This document shows positions 8,332-16,899 of a stretch of 64,000 nucleotides of DNA, one piece after another. The DNA lies in NCBI RefSeq assembly GCF_016889705.1, contig NZ_CP069526.1:3534001-3598000 (forward strand). The letters are read 5' to 3'. The translations under genes and the position numbers were made by a program. The DNA comes from Amycolatopsis sp. FDAARGOS 1241. GTDB lineage: Bacteria; Actinomycetota; Actinomycetes; Mycobacteriales; Pseudonocardiaceae. The stretch's first letter is position 1. Each line of letters starts with the position of its first letter. Under the pieces are notes generated by a model. That model saw only the letters and a list, made by a program, of their open reading frames with translations. It did not search any database and was not told where the DNA came from.

Positions 8332-9815
8332 TGCGGCTGGCCGCCGTCGACCTCGGGGCCACCAGTGGCCGCGTGATGGCCGGGACCGTCGAGACCTCGG
8401 GGCGCCGCCGGCTCGACCTCGAGGAGGTGCGCCGCTTTCCCAACGGCGGCGTGCGCGTCGCGGCGGGATCCGGCTCCACGCTGCACTGGGACGTGCTCGG
8501 GCTCTACCGCGAGGTGCTCGGGGGGATCCGGGAAGCGGGGAACCTCGCGGGGATCGGCATCGATTCGTGGGCCGTCGACTACGGGCTGCTCGACGCCCGC
8601 GGCGCGCTGCTCGGCAACCCCGTGCACTACCGCGACTCCCGCACGGACGGGGTCGCCGAACGCGTGCACCGGACGATCCCGGCGCGCGAGCTCTTCTCCG
8701 TCACCGGATTGCAGGAGCTGCCGTTCAACACGCTCTACCAGCTCGTGTCCGAGGGGGACCGGCTCGCGGCGGCCGAGACGCTGCTGCTCGTCCCGGACCT
8801 GCTGGGCTACTGGCTGACCGGGTCCGTCGGGGCCGAGCGCACCAACGCGTCGACGACGCAGCTCTACGACGTGCGTTCGCGGACCTGGGCTGCCGGGCTC
8901 GCCGAACGGGCGGGCATTCCGGCGCGGTTGCTGCCGCCGCTGCGGGAGCCGGGGGAGCGCATCGGAGTGCTGCGGCCGGAGCTGGCCGACGAGCTCGGCG
9001 CAGGCCCAGTGCCGGTCGTCGCGGTCGGCTCACACGACACCGCGTCTGCCGTCGTGGCGGTGCCCGCGGGAACAGGCGAGAACTTCGCCTACATCTCGTC
9101 GGGCACGTGGTCGCTCGTGGGGCTGGAACTGCCCGAGCCGGAGCTGGGGGACGCGGCGCTGGCCGCGAACTTCACCAACGAGTCCGGAGTGGACGGCACG
9201 ATTCGGTTCCTGCGCAACGTGATGGGACTGTGGGTGCTCACGGAGACCTTGCGCACGTGGGCGGCGCACGGTCAGCGCGTGGACCTTCCCGAGGTGCTCG
9301 CCGAGGCGGCCGCGGTGCCCGCGCTGTCGGCGGTGGTGGACATCGACGCGCCCGAGTTCCTGCCGCCGGGGGACATGCCGGCGCGGATCTCGGCGGCGTG
9401 CCGGCGGACGGGCCAGCGGCCGCCGGCGACCCGGGGCGAGGTGGTCCGGTGCATTGTGGACAGTCTGGCGCTCGCGTACCGGCGTGCCGTGCGGCAGGCG
9501 GCGCAGCTGACCGGGCGGACGGTCGATGTCGTGCACGTCGTCGGCGGTGGGACGCGCAACGAGCTGCTGTGCCAGCTGACCGCGGACGCGTGCGGCGTGC
9601 CGGTGCTGGCCGGTCCCGTGGAGGCGGCGGCGCTGGGGAACGTCCTCGTGCAGGCGCGAGCGCTGGGCGCCGACCTGCCCGATCTCGCGGCCATGCGTAG
9701 GCTGGTCCGCGAGACGCAGCCGCTGAAGCGCTACGAACCGGCGGGCGGCGACTGGGCGGTGGCCGAGGCGCGGCTGACCCGGTTTCGAGACGAGCCGGCG
9801 GAGGTGCGCGCGTGA
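8331..9815 (+). CDS. rhaB: Rhamnulokinase
   Basis: FGGY-family carbohydrate kinase of 494 aa that phosphorylates L-rhamnulose at C1 with ATP, giving the substrate of the aldolase encoded upstream. Visible family motifs: AAVDLGATSGRVM (phosphate-1 loop), IDSWAVDYGLLD, HYRDSRTDG, GSHDTASAV, ISSGTWSLVG and the adenosine motif VVGGGTRNELLCQ near residue 405. ATG shares one base with the preceding stop (TGATG). The end overlaps lutA by GTGA, so kinase and lactate oxidation genes are translationally coupled. Confidence 0.92.
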   Translation: MRLAAVDLGATSGRVMAGTVETSGRRRLDLEEVRRFPNGGVRVAAGSGSTLHWDVLGLYREVLGGIREAGNLAGIGIDSWAVDYGLLDARGALLGNPVHYRDSRTDGVAERVHRTIPARELFSVTGLQELPFNTLYQLVSEGDRLAAAETLLLVPDLLGYWLTGSVGAERTNASTTQLYDVRSRTWAAGLAERAGIPARLLPPLREPGERIGVLRPELADELGAGPVPVVAVGSHDTASAVVAVPAGTGENFAYISSGTWSLVGLELPEPELGDAALAANFTNESGVDGTIRFLRNVMGLWVLTETLRTWAAHGQRVDLPEVLAEAAAVPALSAVVDIDAPEFLPPGDMPARISAACRRTGQRPPATRGEVVRCIVDSLALAYRRAVRQAAQLTGRTVDVVHVVGGGTRNELLCQLTADACGVPVLAGPVEAAALGNVLVQARALGADLPDLAAMRRLVRETQPLKRYEPAGGDWAVAEARLTRFRDEPAEVRA

Positions 9816-10534
9816 AGGTCGCGGTGCTGGTGACGTGCATCAACGACTCGATGTTCCCCGCGACCGGCAAGGCCGTGTTCCGGCTGTTGCGGCGCCTGGG
9901 CGTGGACGCGGATTTCCCGGAGGCGCAGACGTGCTGCGGGCAGCCGATGGTCAACACCGGTTACCTGGACGAGGCGGTGCCGGTGGTGCGGGCCTTCGCG
10001 GACGCGTTCTCCGGGTACGACGCGGTGGTCACGCCGTCGGGGTCGTGCGCGGGGTCGGCGCGTCACCAGCACGGGCTGGTCGCGCGGCGGGCGGGGGAGC
10101 CGCGGCTGGCGGCGGGGCCGAAGGTGTACGAGCTGAGCGAGTTCCTGGTGGATGTGCTCGGGGTGACCGACGTGGGCGCCTACTTCCCGCACCGCGTCAC
10201 CTACCATCCGACGTGTCATTCGCTGCGGATGCTTGGTGTCGGCGACAAACCACTGCGGCTGTTGCGCGCCGTGCGCGGGATCGACTTGGTGGAGCTCCCG
10301 GAAGCCGGGGAGTGCTGCGGGTTCGGCGGGACGTTCGCGGTGAAGAACGCCGAGACGTCCACCGCGATGGGCGCGGACAAGGCCCGGCACGTGCGCGACA
10401 CCGGGGCGGAAGTGCTGGTGGCCGGGGACAATTCGTGCCTGCTGCACATCGGTGGCGTGCTGTCGCGGCAACGGTCGGGTGTGCGGGTGCTGCACTTGGC
10501 GGATGTGCTGGCTTCGACCGAGGAGGACGCGTGA
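9812..10534 (+). CDS. lutA: L-lactate oxidation complex subunit LutA (CCG-domain Fe-S protein)
   Basis: 240-aa cytoplasmic subunit with two CCG domains: AQTCCGQPM and SGSCAG in the first half, AGECCGFGGTF in the second. These cysteine-rich motifs are diagnostic of LutA/YkgE. With LutB and LutC it forms the LDH complex that oxidises L-lactate to pyruvate. GTG start overlaps the rhaB stop. In this operon it removes the L-lactate made from rhamnose-derived L-lactaldehyde. Confidence 0.9.
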   Translation: MKVAVLVTCINDSMFPATGKAVFRLLRRLGVDADFPEAQTCCGQPMVNTGYLDEAVPVVRAFADAFSGYDAVVTPSGSCAGSARHQHGLVARRAGEPRLAAGPKVYELSEFLVDVLGVTDVGAYFPHRVTYHPTCHSLRMLGVGDKPLRLLRAVRGIDLVELPEAGECCGFGGTFAVKNAETSTAMGADKARHVRDTGAEVLVAGDNSCLLHIGGVLSRQRSGVRVLHLADVLASTEEDA

Positions 10535-12003
10535 GTGCCACGTTCGTCGGGATGCCGGCGTTTCCCGCGGCGGCCCGGGAGGCGCTCGCGGATACCCAGC
10601 TGCGGCGCAATCTCGCGCACGCCACGGGCACGATCCGTGCCAAGCGCGCGGCCGTCGTCGGGGAGGTCGAGGAGTGGGAGGAGCTGCGCCTGGCGGGGGC
10701 GGCGATCAAGGACAACACGCTGCGCCGCCTCGACGAGCACCTGCTCACGCTGGAGGCGGCGTTGCAGGCGCGCGGCGCGACGGTGCACTGGGCGCGCGAC
10801 GCGGTGGAGGCGTGCGAGATCGTCGTCGGGATCGCGCGGGGCCACGGGGTCGACGAGGTCGTGAAGGTCAAGTCGATGGCCACGCAGGAGATCGGGCTCA
10901 ACGAGGCGCTCGCCGAGCGGGGCATCACCGCGTGGGAGACCGACCTGGCCGAGCTGATCGTGCAGCTCGGCGACGACCTGCCCAGCCACATCCTCGTGCC
11001 CGCGATCCACCGCAACCGCGCGGAGATCCGGGAGATCTTCCGTCGCGGGATGGCCGCCGCCGGGCGCCCCGCGCCCGAGGGACTCACCGACGATCCGGCC
11101 GAGCTCGCGGGTGCGGCCCGGCTGCACCTGCGCGAGAAGTTCCTGCGGGCCAAGATGGCGGTCTCCGGGGCGAACTTCGCGGTCGCCGACAGCGGGACCC
11201 TGGTCGTGGTCGAGTCCGAGGGCAACGGCCGCATGTGCCTGACCCTGCCCGAGGTGCTGGTGTCGGTGGTGGGCATCGAAAAGATCGTGCCGACGTGGGC
11301 GGATCTGGACGTGTTCCTGCAGCTACTGCCGCGCTCCAGCACCGGCGAGCGGATGAACCCCTACACCTCGACCTGGTCGGGCCTCACGCCCGGGGACGGG
11401 CCGCAGGAGATGCACGTGGTGCTGCTGGACAACGGCCGCACCCGGGCGCTGGCCGACGAGGTCGGGCGCCAGGCGCTGCGCTGCATCCGCTGCTCGGCGT
11501 GCCTGAACGTGTGCCCGGTCTACGAGCGCACCGGCGGCCACGCCTACGGGTCGGTGTACCCCGGCCCGATCGGCGCGATCCTCAACCCGCTGCTCAAAGG
11601 CGTGGGCGTGGACGAGCAGACCGACTCACTGCCGTACGCCTCCAGCCTGTGCGGCGCCTGTTTCGAGGCGTGCCCGGTGCGCATCGACATCCCGGAAGTG
11701 CTGGTCCACCTGCGCTCCCAGGTCGTCGACGCCCACCGCGGCGGCACTCCGAAACCTGAGGCGGTGGCGATGAAATCCGCTTCGTGGGTCCTCGCCGAGT
11801 CCCGCCGCCTGGGCCTCGCGGAACGCGGCCTCGGCTGGGTCGGCCGCGTCACCACCCGCCTCGGCCGCGGCGTGCTGCCGGGCGGTCGTCGCGCCCTGGG
11901 CCGGTTGCCGTGGCCGGCTTCGCTGTGGACCAGCGCCCGGGACCTGCCCGCTCCACCGCCGGAGTCCTTCCGCTCGTGGTGGCGCCGCGAGGGCCGCCGA
12001 TGA
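10531..12003 (+). CDS. lutB: L-lactate oxidation complex subunit LutB (ferredoxin-type Fe-S protein)
   Basis: 490-aa subunit with the N-terminal LUD domain (GIARGHGVDEVVKVKSMA, LAELIVQLGDDLPSH) and two 4Fe-4S cluster motifs, CIRCSACLNVCPVY near residue 315 and CGACFEACPVRIDIPE near residue 375. GTG 10531 overlaps the lutA stop as GTGA; the upstream extension of the frame is a lutA shadow. It carries electrons from lactate within the LutABC complex. Confidence 0.9.
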   Translation: MSATFVGMPAFPAAAREALADTQLRRNLAHATGTIRAKRAAVVGEVEEWEELRLAGAAIKDNTLRRLDEHLLTLEAALQARGATVHWARDAVEACEIVVGIARGHGVDEVVKVKSMATQEIGLNEALAERGITAWETDLAELIVQLGDDLPSHILVPAIHRNRAEIREIFRRGMAAAGRPAPEGLTDDPAELAGAARLHLREKFLRAKMAVSGANFAVADSGTLVVVESEGNGRMCLTLPEVLVSVVGIEKIVPTWADLDVFLQLLPRSSTGERMNPYTSTWSGLTPGDGPQEMHVVLLDNGRTRALADEVGRQALRCIRCSACLNVCPVYERTGGHAYGSVYPGPIGAILNPLLKGVGVDEQTDSLPYASSLCGACFEACPVRIDIPEVLVHLRSQVVDAHRGGTPKPEAVAMKSASWVLAESRRLGLAERGLGWVGRVTTRLGRGVLPGGRRALGRLPWPASLWTSARDLPAPPPESFRSWWRREGRR

Positions 12004-12611
12004 CCACCCACCCCGGGAGCCGATCTCCGATGACCGCCCGTGACGCCATCCTCGGTGCCGTGCGCTCCGCCCTCGCCTCCGCCGACCGCGCCGACGCCGC
12101 GGTCCCGCGCGGCTACCGCGCGGTGCCCGCACCGGCCGACGTCGTCGAACTCTTCGCCACCCGCGTCGTGGACTACCGCGCCACCCTCACCCGTTGCGCG
12201 CCGTCCGACGTCCCGGGCGTCGTCCGCACCACCCTCGGCCCGGCCCGCTCCGTCCTCGTGCCCGACGGCTTCCCGTACCCCGTCGAAGGCCTGCCCGACG
12301 CCGACGATCTGGACACGGTCGACGCCGTCGTCACCACCGCCGCCGTCGGTATCGCCCGCACGGGCACCCTGGTCCTCGACCACGGCCCGGGCCAGGGCCG
12401 GCGCGCCCTCACGCTCGTCCCCGACACCCACGTCTGCGTCCTGCCCACCACGCGCATCGTCCCCGGCGTCCCCGACGCGATCGACCTCCTGGACCCCGCC
12501 CGTCCCCAGACGTGGATCAGCGGCCCCAGCGCCACGAGTGACATCGAACTGAACCGCGTCGAGGGAGTGCACGGGCCGCGCAACCTCCACGTCATCCTCG
12601 TCGAATCCTGA
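12000..12611 (+). CDS. lutC: L-lactate oxidation complex subunit LutC
   Basis: 203-aa LUD-domain protein completing the LutABC set. It reads ARDAILGAVRSAL at the N-terminus, then VVTTAAVGIARTGTLVLDHG and LNRVEGVHGPRNLHVILVES at the C-terminus, both typical of LutC/YkgG. ATG 12000 overlaps the lutB stop (ATGA); ATG 12030 (MTARDAILG) is a second possible start. It is the last gene of the rhamnose transcript; a hairpin follows at once. Confidence 0.9.
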   Translation: MTTHPGSRSPMTARDAILGAVRSALASADRADAAVPRGYRAVPAPADVVELFATRVVDYRATLTRCAPSDVPGVVRTTLGPARSVLVPDGFPYPVEGLPDADDLDTVDAVVTTAAVGIARTGTLVLDHGPGQGRRALTLVPDTHVCVLPTTRIVPGVPDAIDLLDPARPQTWISGPSATSDIELNRVEGVHGPRNLHVILVES

Positions 12612-12615
12612 GTAC

Positions 12616-12652
12616 GCCGGCCGTCGCGAACACGCGGCTCGCGACAGCCGGC
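12616..12652 (+). terminator. Terminator hairpin after lutC
   Basis: GCCGGC-c-GTCGCGA (12616-12629) pairs with TCGCGAC-a-GCCGGC (12639-12652): 13 bp with a single mismatch and a 9-nt loop, starting 4 bp after the lutC stop. It lacks a U tract, which is common for actinobacterial terminators. It marks the likely end of the rhamnose operon. Confidence 0.7.
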
Positions 12653-13111
12653 CGGGCCCGGTCAGATATCTCACCAATGGCATGACCAAACCCGCCGACG
12701 TCGGTCCGATCACGAGGTGCTGGTCGACGAGCTGACCGAGAAGGTTCACGCCGGGCCCGTTCAGCCGGTCACCGCTCTTTACCCGGCTCTCGCGGGCAAG
12801 TAGCCCGGCTCGGTTCACTGTGGACGGTACGGTGCACAGTGAACCGCGGATCCCGTTCAGCCGGGCCGGGTCCTGGGAGGCGCGGGTCGCGATCGAGAAA
12901 ATCACACGGGCGGTGGGAGAGGTCACCGGCGCACAGGTGCCCGGCCGGGAGGGGTGTCGCCCGGATCAGGTTCCGTGCGGCGCGGGCAGGAGAGCTACCG
13001 AGGTCAGCCGTCCCAGACGCGTGCCACGCCGGGCCGATCGGTCACGAACGTTTATCATCTACCTCCACGTGGCCGGTACCTCCCGGCCGCGCGGAGTGAA
13101 GGAGTCGGTGA
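12653..13111. other. Intergenic region, about 460 bp, no convincing gene
   Basis: No ORF here has family resemblance, a credible ribosome binding site or clean codon use. The only strong structure is the inverted repeat at 12811-12846, listed separately. A purine-rich GAAGGAG at 13098-13104 belongs to the following MarR gene. The right half should carry that gene's promoter, but no clear -35/-10 pair is visible. Confidence 0.6.
12811..12846. promoter_or_regulatory. 36-bp inverted repeat, candidate operator or cruciform
   Basis: CGGTTCACTGTG (12811-12822) and CACAGTGAACCG (12835-12846) are a perfect 12-bp inverted repeat around a 12-bp spacer. Spacing of arm centres is 24 bp, compatible with two dimeric protein contacts on one face. 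The 9-bp core GTTCACTGT recurs at 20872-20880, in front of the XRE-cupin regulator gene. Function inferred; it may alternatively be a weak hairpin. Confidence 0.55.
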
Positions 13112-13576
13112 GTGGTTACCCGGGCCGAGCGGAACGCGACGAACCCCGATCTCGGCGTGCTGTCCGCCCGGTTGCTGTTCGCGGCGCAGCGGGAGCTGTT
13201 CCTGAAGCTCGCGGAGCAGGGCTTCGACGACCTGCACCCCCGCCACGGCGTGGTACTGGCCTACCTCGACCCGGGTGGCTTGCGAGCCACCGAGATCGCC
13301 CGGCTGTCCGGGCAGGCCAAGCAGGCGATCGGGGTCCTGGTGGACGAGCTGGAAGACCTCGGCTACGTCGAGCGGCAGCCCGACCCCGGCGACCGCCGGG
13401 CGAAGCTCGTGTGCCCGACGGAGCGCGGGCTCGCCCAGATGCGCACGGCCGACCGCATCATGGCGGGTATGCAGGATCGCCACGCCCGCCGGGTCGGGCG
13501 CGCGGCCTACGCCGAGTTCAAGCGCATCTTCATGGACGTCACCGAGCACCAGCGGCGCAGCGTCAGCGGCGCATGA
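13112..13576 (+). CDS. MarR family transcriptional regulator
   Basis: 154-aa winged-helix repressor. Motifs: LHPRHGVVLAYL, the recognition-helix region RATEIARLSGQAKQAIGVLVDELEDLGYVER and the wing PDPGDRRAKLVCPTERG. GTG start with GGAG 7 bp upstream (13101-13104). It converges on and overlaps the next gene by 14 bp. A MarR-size palindrome (14230-14250) lies in the divergent promoter just beyond that gene and is its likely operator. Ligand unknown; MarR proteins of this size usually sense phenolic or oxidative compounds. Confidence 0.85.
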   Translation: MVTRAERNATNPDLGVLSARLLFAAQRELFLKLAEQGFDDLHPRHGVVLAYLDPGGLRATEIARLSGQAKQAIGVLVDELEDLGYVERQPDPGDRRAKLVCPTERGLAQMRTADRIMAGMQDRHARRVGRAAYAEFKRIFMDVTEHQRRSVSGA

Positions 13577-14186
13577 GCGTCCGGTTGAGGTCCTCCCGCA
13601 GGTAGACCTCGTTGAACACGCGCAGGTACGGATCGCGGCCCATGCCGTCGAAATAGGCCACCAGCGCGGGATCCGGCCGATCGGTGAGGTGCACGATCCG
13701 CCACAGGTTCAGCGGCGCCTCCTCCGACCCGGCCACCGAGTGCTCGACGTGGAAGATCGGCTGGCCCGTCCCGGCCTCGAATGCGCGACCGTCCGGGGCC
13801 CGGTAGCGCTCGGCACCGACGAAGTAGGCGCGCTTGTCGTGGTGGTCGAGTCGCACGTGCTCGACCACGACGCCGAAGGTGTCCTGCTTCAGCCACAGGC
13901 CCTGCTCGGACACGCGCGTGAAATCCTCGAACCGGCCGTGCCGCTCGCCGGGGAACACCTCGAGGCTGCCCGGCTTGACGAGCGCCGGCAGGTACTTGTC
14001 CGGCGCCTTCGCCTTGCGCACCTCCATGTCCCACAGCGACGTGGCCGTGAAGGAAGCCGGCGGCGTGACTTCGTAGCGTTCGTGCAGCACGCCGTTCACG
14101 TCCACGGGCGGCAGCACGATCCCGGTGGTGCCCGCGGTCGCGAACGCCCGGTCGATCAGCTCCTCGTGGCCGGTGATCTCCGACAT
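13563..14186 (-). CDS. Conserved hypothetical protein (207 aa)
   Basis: I do not recognise this family. The ATG at 14186 is preceded by AGGAGAAGG on the minus strand, better than the longer start at 14228. No signal peptide or membrane segment is visible. The protein is rich in aromatic and charged residues, with strings ERYEVTPPASFTAT, LDHHDKRAYFVGAERY and IFHVEHSVAG; the several His residues suggest an enzyme or ligand-binding fold. It is divergent from a quinone-oxidoreductase gene across a palindromic operator, so it is likely a MarR-controlled partner in detoxification. Confidence 0.7.
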   Translation of the reverse strand: MSEITGHEELIDRAFATAGTTGIVLPPVDVNGVLHERYEVTPPASFTATSLWDMEVRKAKAPDKYLPALVKPGSLEVFPGERHGRFEDFTRVSEQGLWLKQDTFGVVVEHVRLDHHDKRAYFVGAERYRAPDGRAFEAGTGQPIFHVEHSVAGSEEAPLNLWRIVHLTDRPDPALVAYFDGMGRDPYLRVFNEVYLREDLNRTLMRR

Positions 14187-14229
14187 GGGCCCTTCTCCTT
14201 TGCCGTTCCCCCAGGGCAATACCCTCAAT

Positions 14230-14250
14230 GTAGTAAAAAATGCTTACTAC
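14230..14250. promoter_or_regulatory. Palindromic operator, probably for the MarR regulator
   Basis: GTAGTAA (14230-14236) and TTACTAC (14244-14250) are a perfect 7-bp inverted repeat with a 7-bp AT-rich spacer, an unusually AT-rich island for this DNA. It lies between two divergent genes, 44 bp from the minus-strand start and 93 bp from the plus-strand start. Size and symmetry fit a MarR dimer site. The regulator assignment is by proximity. Confidence 0.65.
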
Positions 14251-14342
14251 TTCAACTCAGTGAGCTGGGACTCCGGAAGCCGGACGGATGTTGGTCAAGA
14301 AACCGGACGGTCGTCGATCCGGATCACCGAAGAGGAGAGCCG

Positions 14343-15329
14343 ATGCGCGCGGCCTGCTACGAACAGCAGGGTCCCTCCCACGAGGTCGCCCGGATCGGCG
14401 AGGTGCCCGAGCCCGAACCGGGGCCGGGGGAGGTGCGGGTGCGCGTCGCGGTGTCCGGAGTGCGCGTCGGTGACGTCGGCAAACGCCGCGGCTACGGGGG
14501 TTCGGCCATGACCTACCCGCGCGTGATCCCGCACGGGGACGGCGCGGGCACGATCGACGCGGCCGGCCCGGGTGCCGACGCCGGGCGCATCGGCGAACGC
14601 GTCTGGGTGTGCCTCGCGCAGTCCTACCGGCCGTTCGGCACCGCCGCGGAGTACGTCGTCGTGCCCGCGGAGCACGCCGTGGCGCTGCCGCCGCAGGTCG
14701 GGTTCGAGCAGGGCGCAGTCGTCGGCATCCCCGGGATCACCGGCCACGGCGGTGTTCGCCTCGGGCCCGGTCGAGGGCAGGACCGTGCTCGTCACCGGTC
14801 CGCTCGGTGGAGTCGGCCGGACCGCGCTCGCCGTCGCCCGCCGGGGCGGGGCGGAAGCCGTCGCCACCGTACGGTACGAGACGCAGGTCGGCGCGGTGCT
14901 CGCGGCGGGCGCGCACCACGTCGTGGTGCTCGGCGACGGCGCGGCCGAGCGGCTCAAGGCGGTGGTCCCCGGGGGCGTCGACCGCATCGCCGAGATCGAC
15001 CTCACCGGCAACGTCGGCCTCGCCCTCGAAGTCCTCAAGATCGGCGGCGCGATCGCCACCTGCGCGACGGGCGACCCCGCGCACCGCTGCCGTACTGGCA
15101 GCTCGCCTTCCGGAACATCATCGTCCAGTGCCTCAGCAACGACGACTTCGCGCGGCCGGCCAACGACGACGCCGCGCGCGACCCCACCGCCGCCCTCGCC
15201 GCGGGCGACCTGCGGTACCCGATCGCCGCGCGCTTCCCGCTGGAACAGGCCGCCGACGCGCAAGACGCGGCGAACGTGCCGGCGCGGCCGGGCGGGTCGT
15301 GGTTGAGCTCTGAGCCTCAACGCCCCTGA
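14343..15329 (+). pseudogene. Zinc-independent alcohol dehydrogenase/quinone oxidoreductase, two frameshifts
   Basis: The start (MRAACYEQQGPSHEVARIGE) and the Rossmann part (GRTVLVTGPLGGVGRTALAVARR) are those of an MDR-type NADPH:quinone reductase. The reading frame changes twice: near 14750 (after GIPGIT) and near 15085 (after ATGDPA), returning to the original frame for PYWQLAFRNIIVQ and ending at TGA 15327. Total length if repaired is about 328 aa, the normal family size, and residues outside the shifts look conserved. So this is either a young pseudogene or two base-call errors. It is divergent from the 207-aa hypothetical gene. Confidence 0.7.
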
Positions 15330-15976
15330 GCGGACACCCCGATCACGAGCGAAGTCAGGATCTGCGCCAGTGTCGGCTCGACGTCGACCACGGCGTGGGA
15401 AAGCTCGGGATGCGACTGGTAGAGCGTCCGCAATTGCGTGCAGGGCGCGGCCATCTGCCACAGTGCGCCGGCGAGGCTGCTGGCGGTGGTGGTGATCTGG
15501 GCGGCGGCCGGCCGGTCGATGCCGAGGAGTTCACCGAGGGTGTCCTGAACCGCCGCGACCTCGGCGAGCACGATGGTCTTGAAGTCGTACACGGCCTCGA
15601 GCGAGACGTTGCGCTCCAGGTTCAGCGGCGCTTGGGCGAGCAGGTCGCAGAAGAGCGGCCGGGCGACGAGCGAGTGCGCGAGCACCGCCGCGACCGCGGC
15701 CGGCTCGGCTGTCGCCAGTCCGCCGAGTTCGGCGCGCACCGCCGCCGACCACTCCTGCCAGGCCTCGGCCGTGATCCGCAGGAAGATCTGCTCCCGCGTT
15801 TCGAAGTAGCGCAGCATCGCGGACTTGTGCATCCCGACCTCGGCCGCGATGTCCGTGAGGGTCACTTCGCGCACGCTGCGCGTGGCGCCGAGCGAGCGCG
15901 CGGCGTCGAGGATCGCGCGCTCGCGTTCCTTCTTCGCTTCGGCACTGCGGGCGCGCTGGGGAGTGGCAGCGCTCAT
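15317..15976 (-). CDS. TetR family transcriptional regulator
   Basis: 219-aa repressor if started at ATG 15976 (MSAATPQRARS); a GTG at 16006 would lengthen it by 10 residues but lies inside the operator. HTH region: RERAILDAARSLGATRSVREVTLTDIAAEVGMHKSAMLRYFETREQIFLRI. The C-terminal half is a typical TetR ligand domain. It is divergent from an SDR gene, with paired dyads in the 60-bp gap, so it probably represses both. Its 3' end overlaps the frame of the quinone-oxidoreductase pseudogene by 13 bp. Confidence 0.85.
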   Translation of the reverse strand: MSAATPQRARSAEAKKERERAILDAARSLGATRSVREVTLTDIAAEVGMHKSAMLRYFETREQIFLRITAEAWQEWSAAVRAELGGLATAEPAAVAAVLAHSLVARPLFCDLLAQAPLNLERNVSLEAVYDFKTIVLAEVAAVQDTLGELLGIDRPAAAQITTTASSLAGALWQMAAPCTQLRTLYQSHPELSHAVVDVEPTLAQILTSLVIGVSAQGR

Positions 15977-15992
15977 GACACTCAACATAACA

Positions 15993-16018
15993 CAACAATG
16001 TTGCACTAATAACGCAAC
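15993..16018. promoter_or_regulatory. Overlapping dyads in TetR/SDR divergent promoter
   Basis: CAACAATGTTG (15993-16003) is a perfect odd-centre palindrome. GTTGC (16000-16004) and GCAAC (16014-16018) make a second, overlapping inverted repeat. Both lie between the divergent TetR and SDR starts, the usual position of a TetR operator. Confidence 0.55.
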
Positions 16019-16035
16019 CGTGTTTTGCTAAGAGC

Positions 16036-16899
16036 ATGACAACGCAGACGTGGTTCATCACCGGTTCCTCTCGCGGCTTCGGCCGCGCCCTCACCGTCGC
16101 CGCCCTGGAGGCCGGCGACCGGGTCACGGCGACGGCTCGCAAGCCTGAACAGCTCGACGACCTCGTGCGCCAGTACGGCGACCGCGTGCTGGCTCTGCCG
16201 CTCGACGTCACCGAGCGCGCCCCGGCCGTGGCCGCCGTCGAGGCGGCGGTGGCCCGGTTCGGCCGCCTCGACGTGGTGGTCAACAACGCCGGCTACGCCA
16301 ACGCCGCGCCCATCGAGACGACCCCCGAGGAGGACTTCCGCCGCCAGTTCGACACGAACTTCTGGGGCGTCTACACGGTTTCGCTCGCGGCCCTGCCCGT
16401 GCTCAAGGCGCAGGGCTCCGGCACCGTCGTCCAGTTCTCCTCGATCGGCGGGCGCGTAGGCGGCACGCCGGGGCTGGGCTCCTACCAGGCGGCCAAATTC
16501 GCGGTCGACGGGTTCACCCGGGTACTCGCGGCCGAGACCGCGCCGTTCGGCATCCGCTACGTCGTGGTCGAGCCGAGCGGCTTCGCCACGGACTGGGCCG
16601 GCGCGTCGATGCAGGTCCAGGACCTCGCGCCGGAGTACGCCGACACCGTCGGCGCGATGCAGTGGGGCGTCGCGCGGCCCGAACTCGCCGCCGGCGACCC
16701 GAAACGCGCCGGCGAGATCCTGGTGCGCGTGGTCAAACGGGAGACCGTGCCATCACACCTGCTGCTCGGCGTCAACGCCGTCGACATGGCGCAGGCCTAC
16801 TCGCGGGCCCAGCAGGCCGAGGCGGCGGAGTGGGCCGCAGTCAGCCGCTCGGCCGACACCGGGCTGCCTTACCCGGTCGAACTGCCCGCGAACGGGTGA
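16036..16899 (+). CDS. SDR family NAD(P)-dependent oxidoreductase
   Basis: Classical short-chain dehydrogenase of 287 aa: cofactor loop TGSSRGFG near residue 9, NNAG near residue 83, catalytic Tyr-Lys in YQAAK near residue 156, and a Ser in the preceding SSIGG. The fold suits reduction of a small carbonyl or quinone-like substrate; the substrate is not evident. It is controlled in all likelihood by the divergent TetR gene, whose dyads occupy the short intergenic gap. Confidence 0.88.
   Translation: MTTQTWFITGSSRGFGRALTVAALEAGDRVTATARKPEQLDDLVRQYGDRVLALPLDVTERAPAVAAVEAAVARFGRLDVVVNNAGYANAAPIETTPEEDFRRQFDTNFWGVYTVSLAALPVLKAQGSGTVVQFSSIGGRVGGTPGLGSYQAAKFAVDGFTRVLAAETAPFGIRYVVVEPSGFATDWAGASMQVQDLAPEYADTVGAMQWGVARPELAAGDPKRAGEILVRVVKRETVPSHLLLGVNAVDMAQAYSRAQQAEAAEWAAVSRSADTGLPYPVELPANG

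Noticed and set aside
12820-13605. 261-codon plus-strand frame across the intergenic region and MarR gene
   Set aside because: The right half is the wrong frame of the MarR gene and the left half has no ribosome binding site or family residues.
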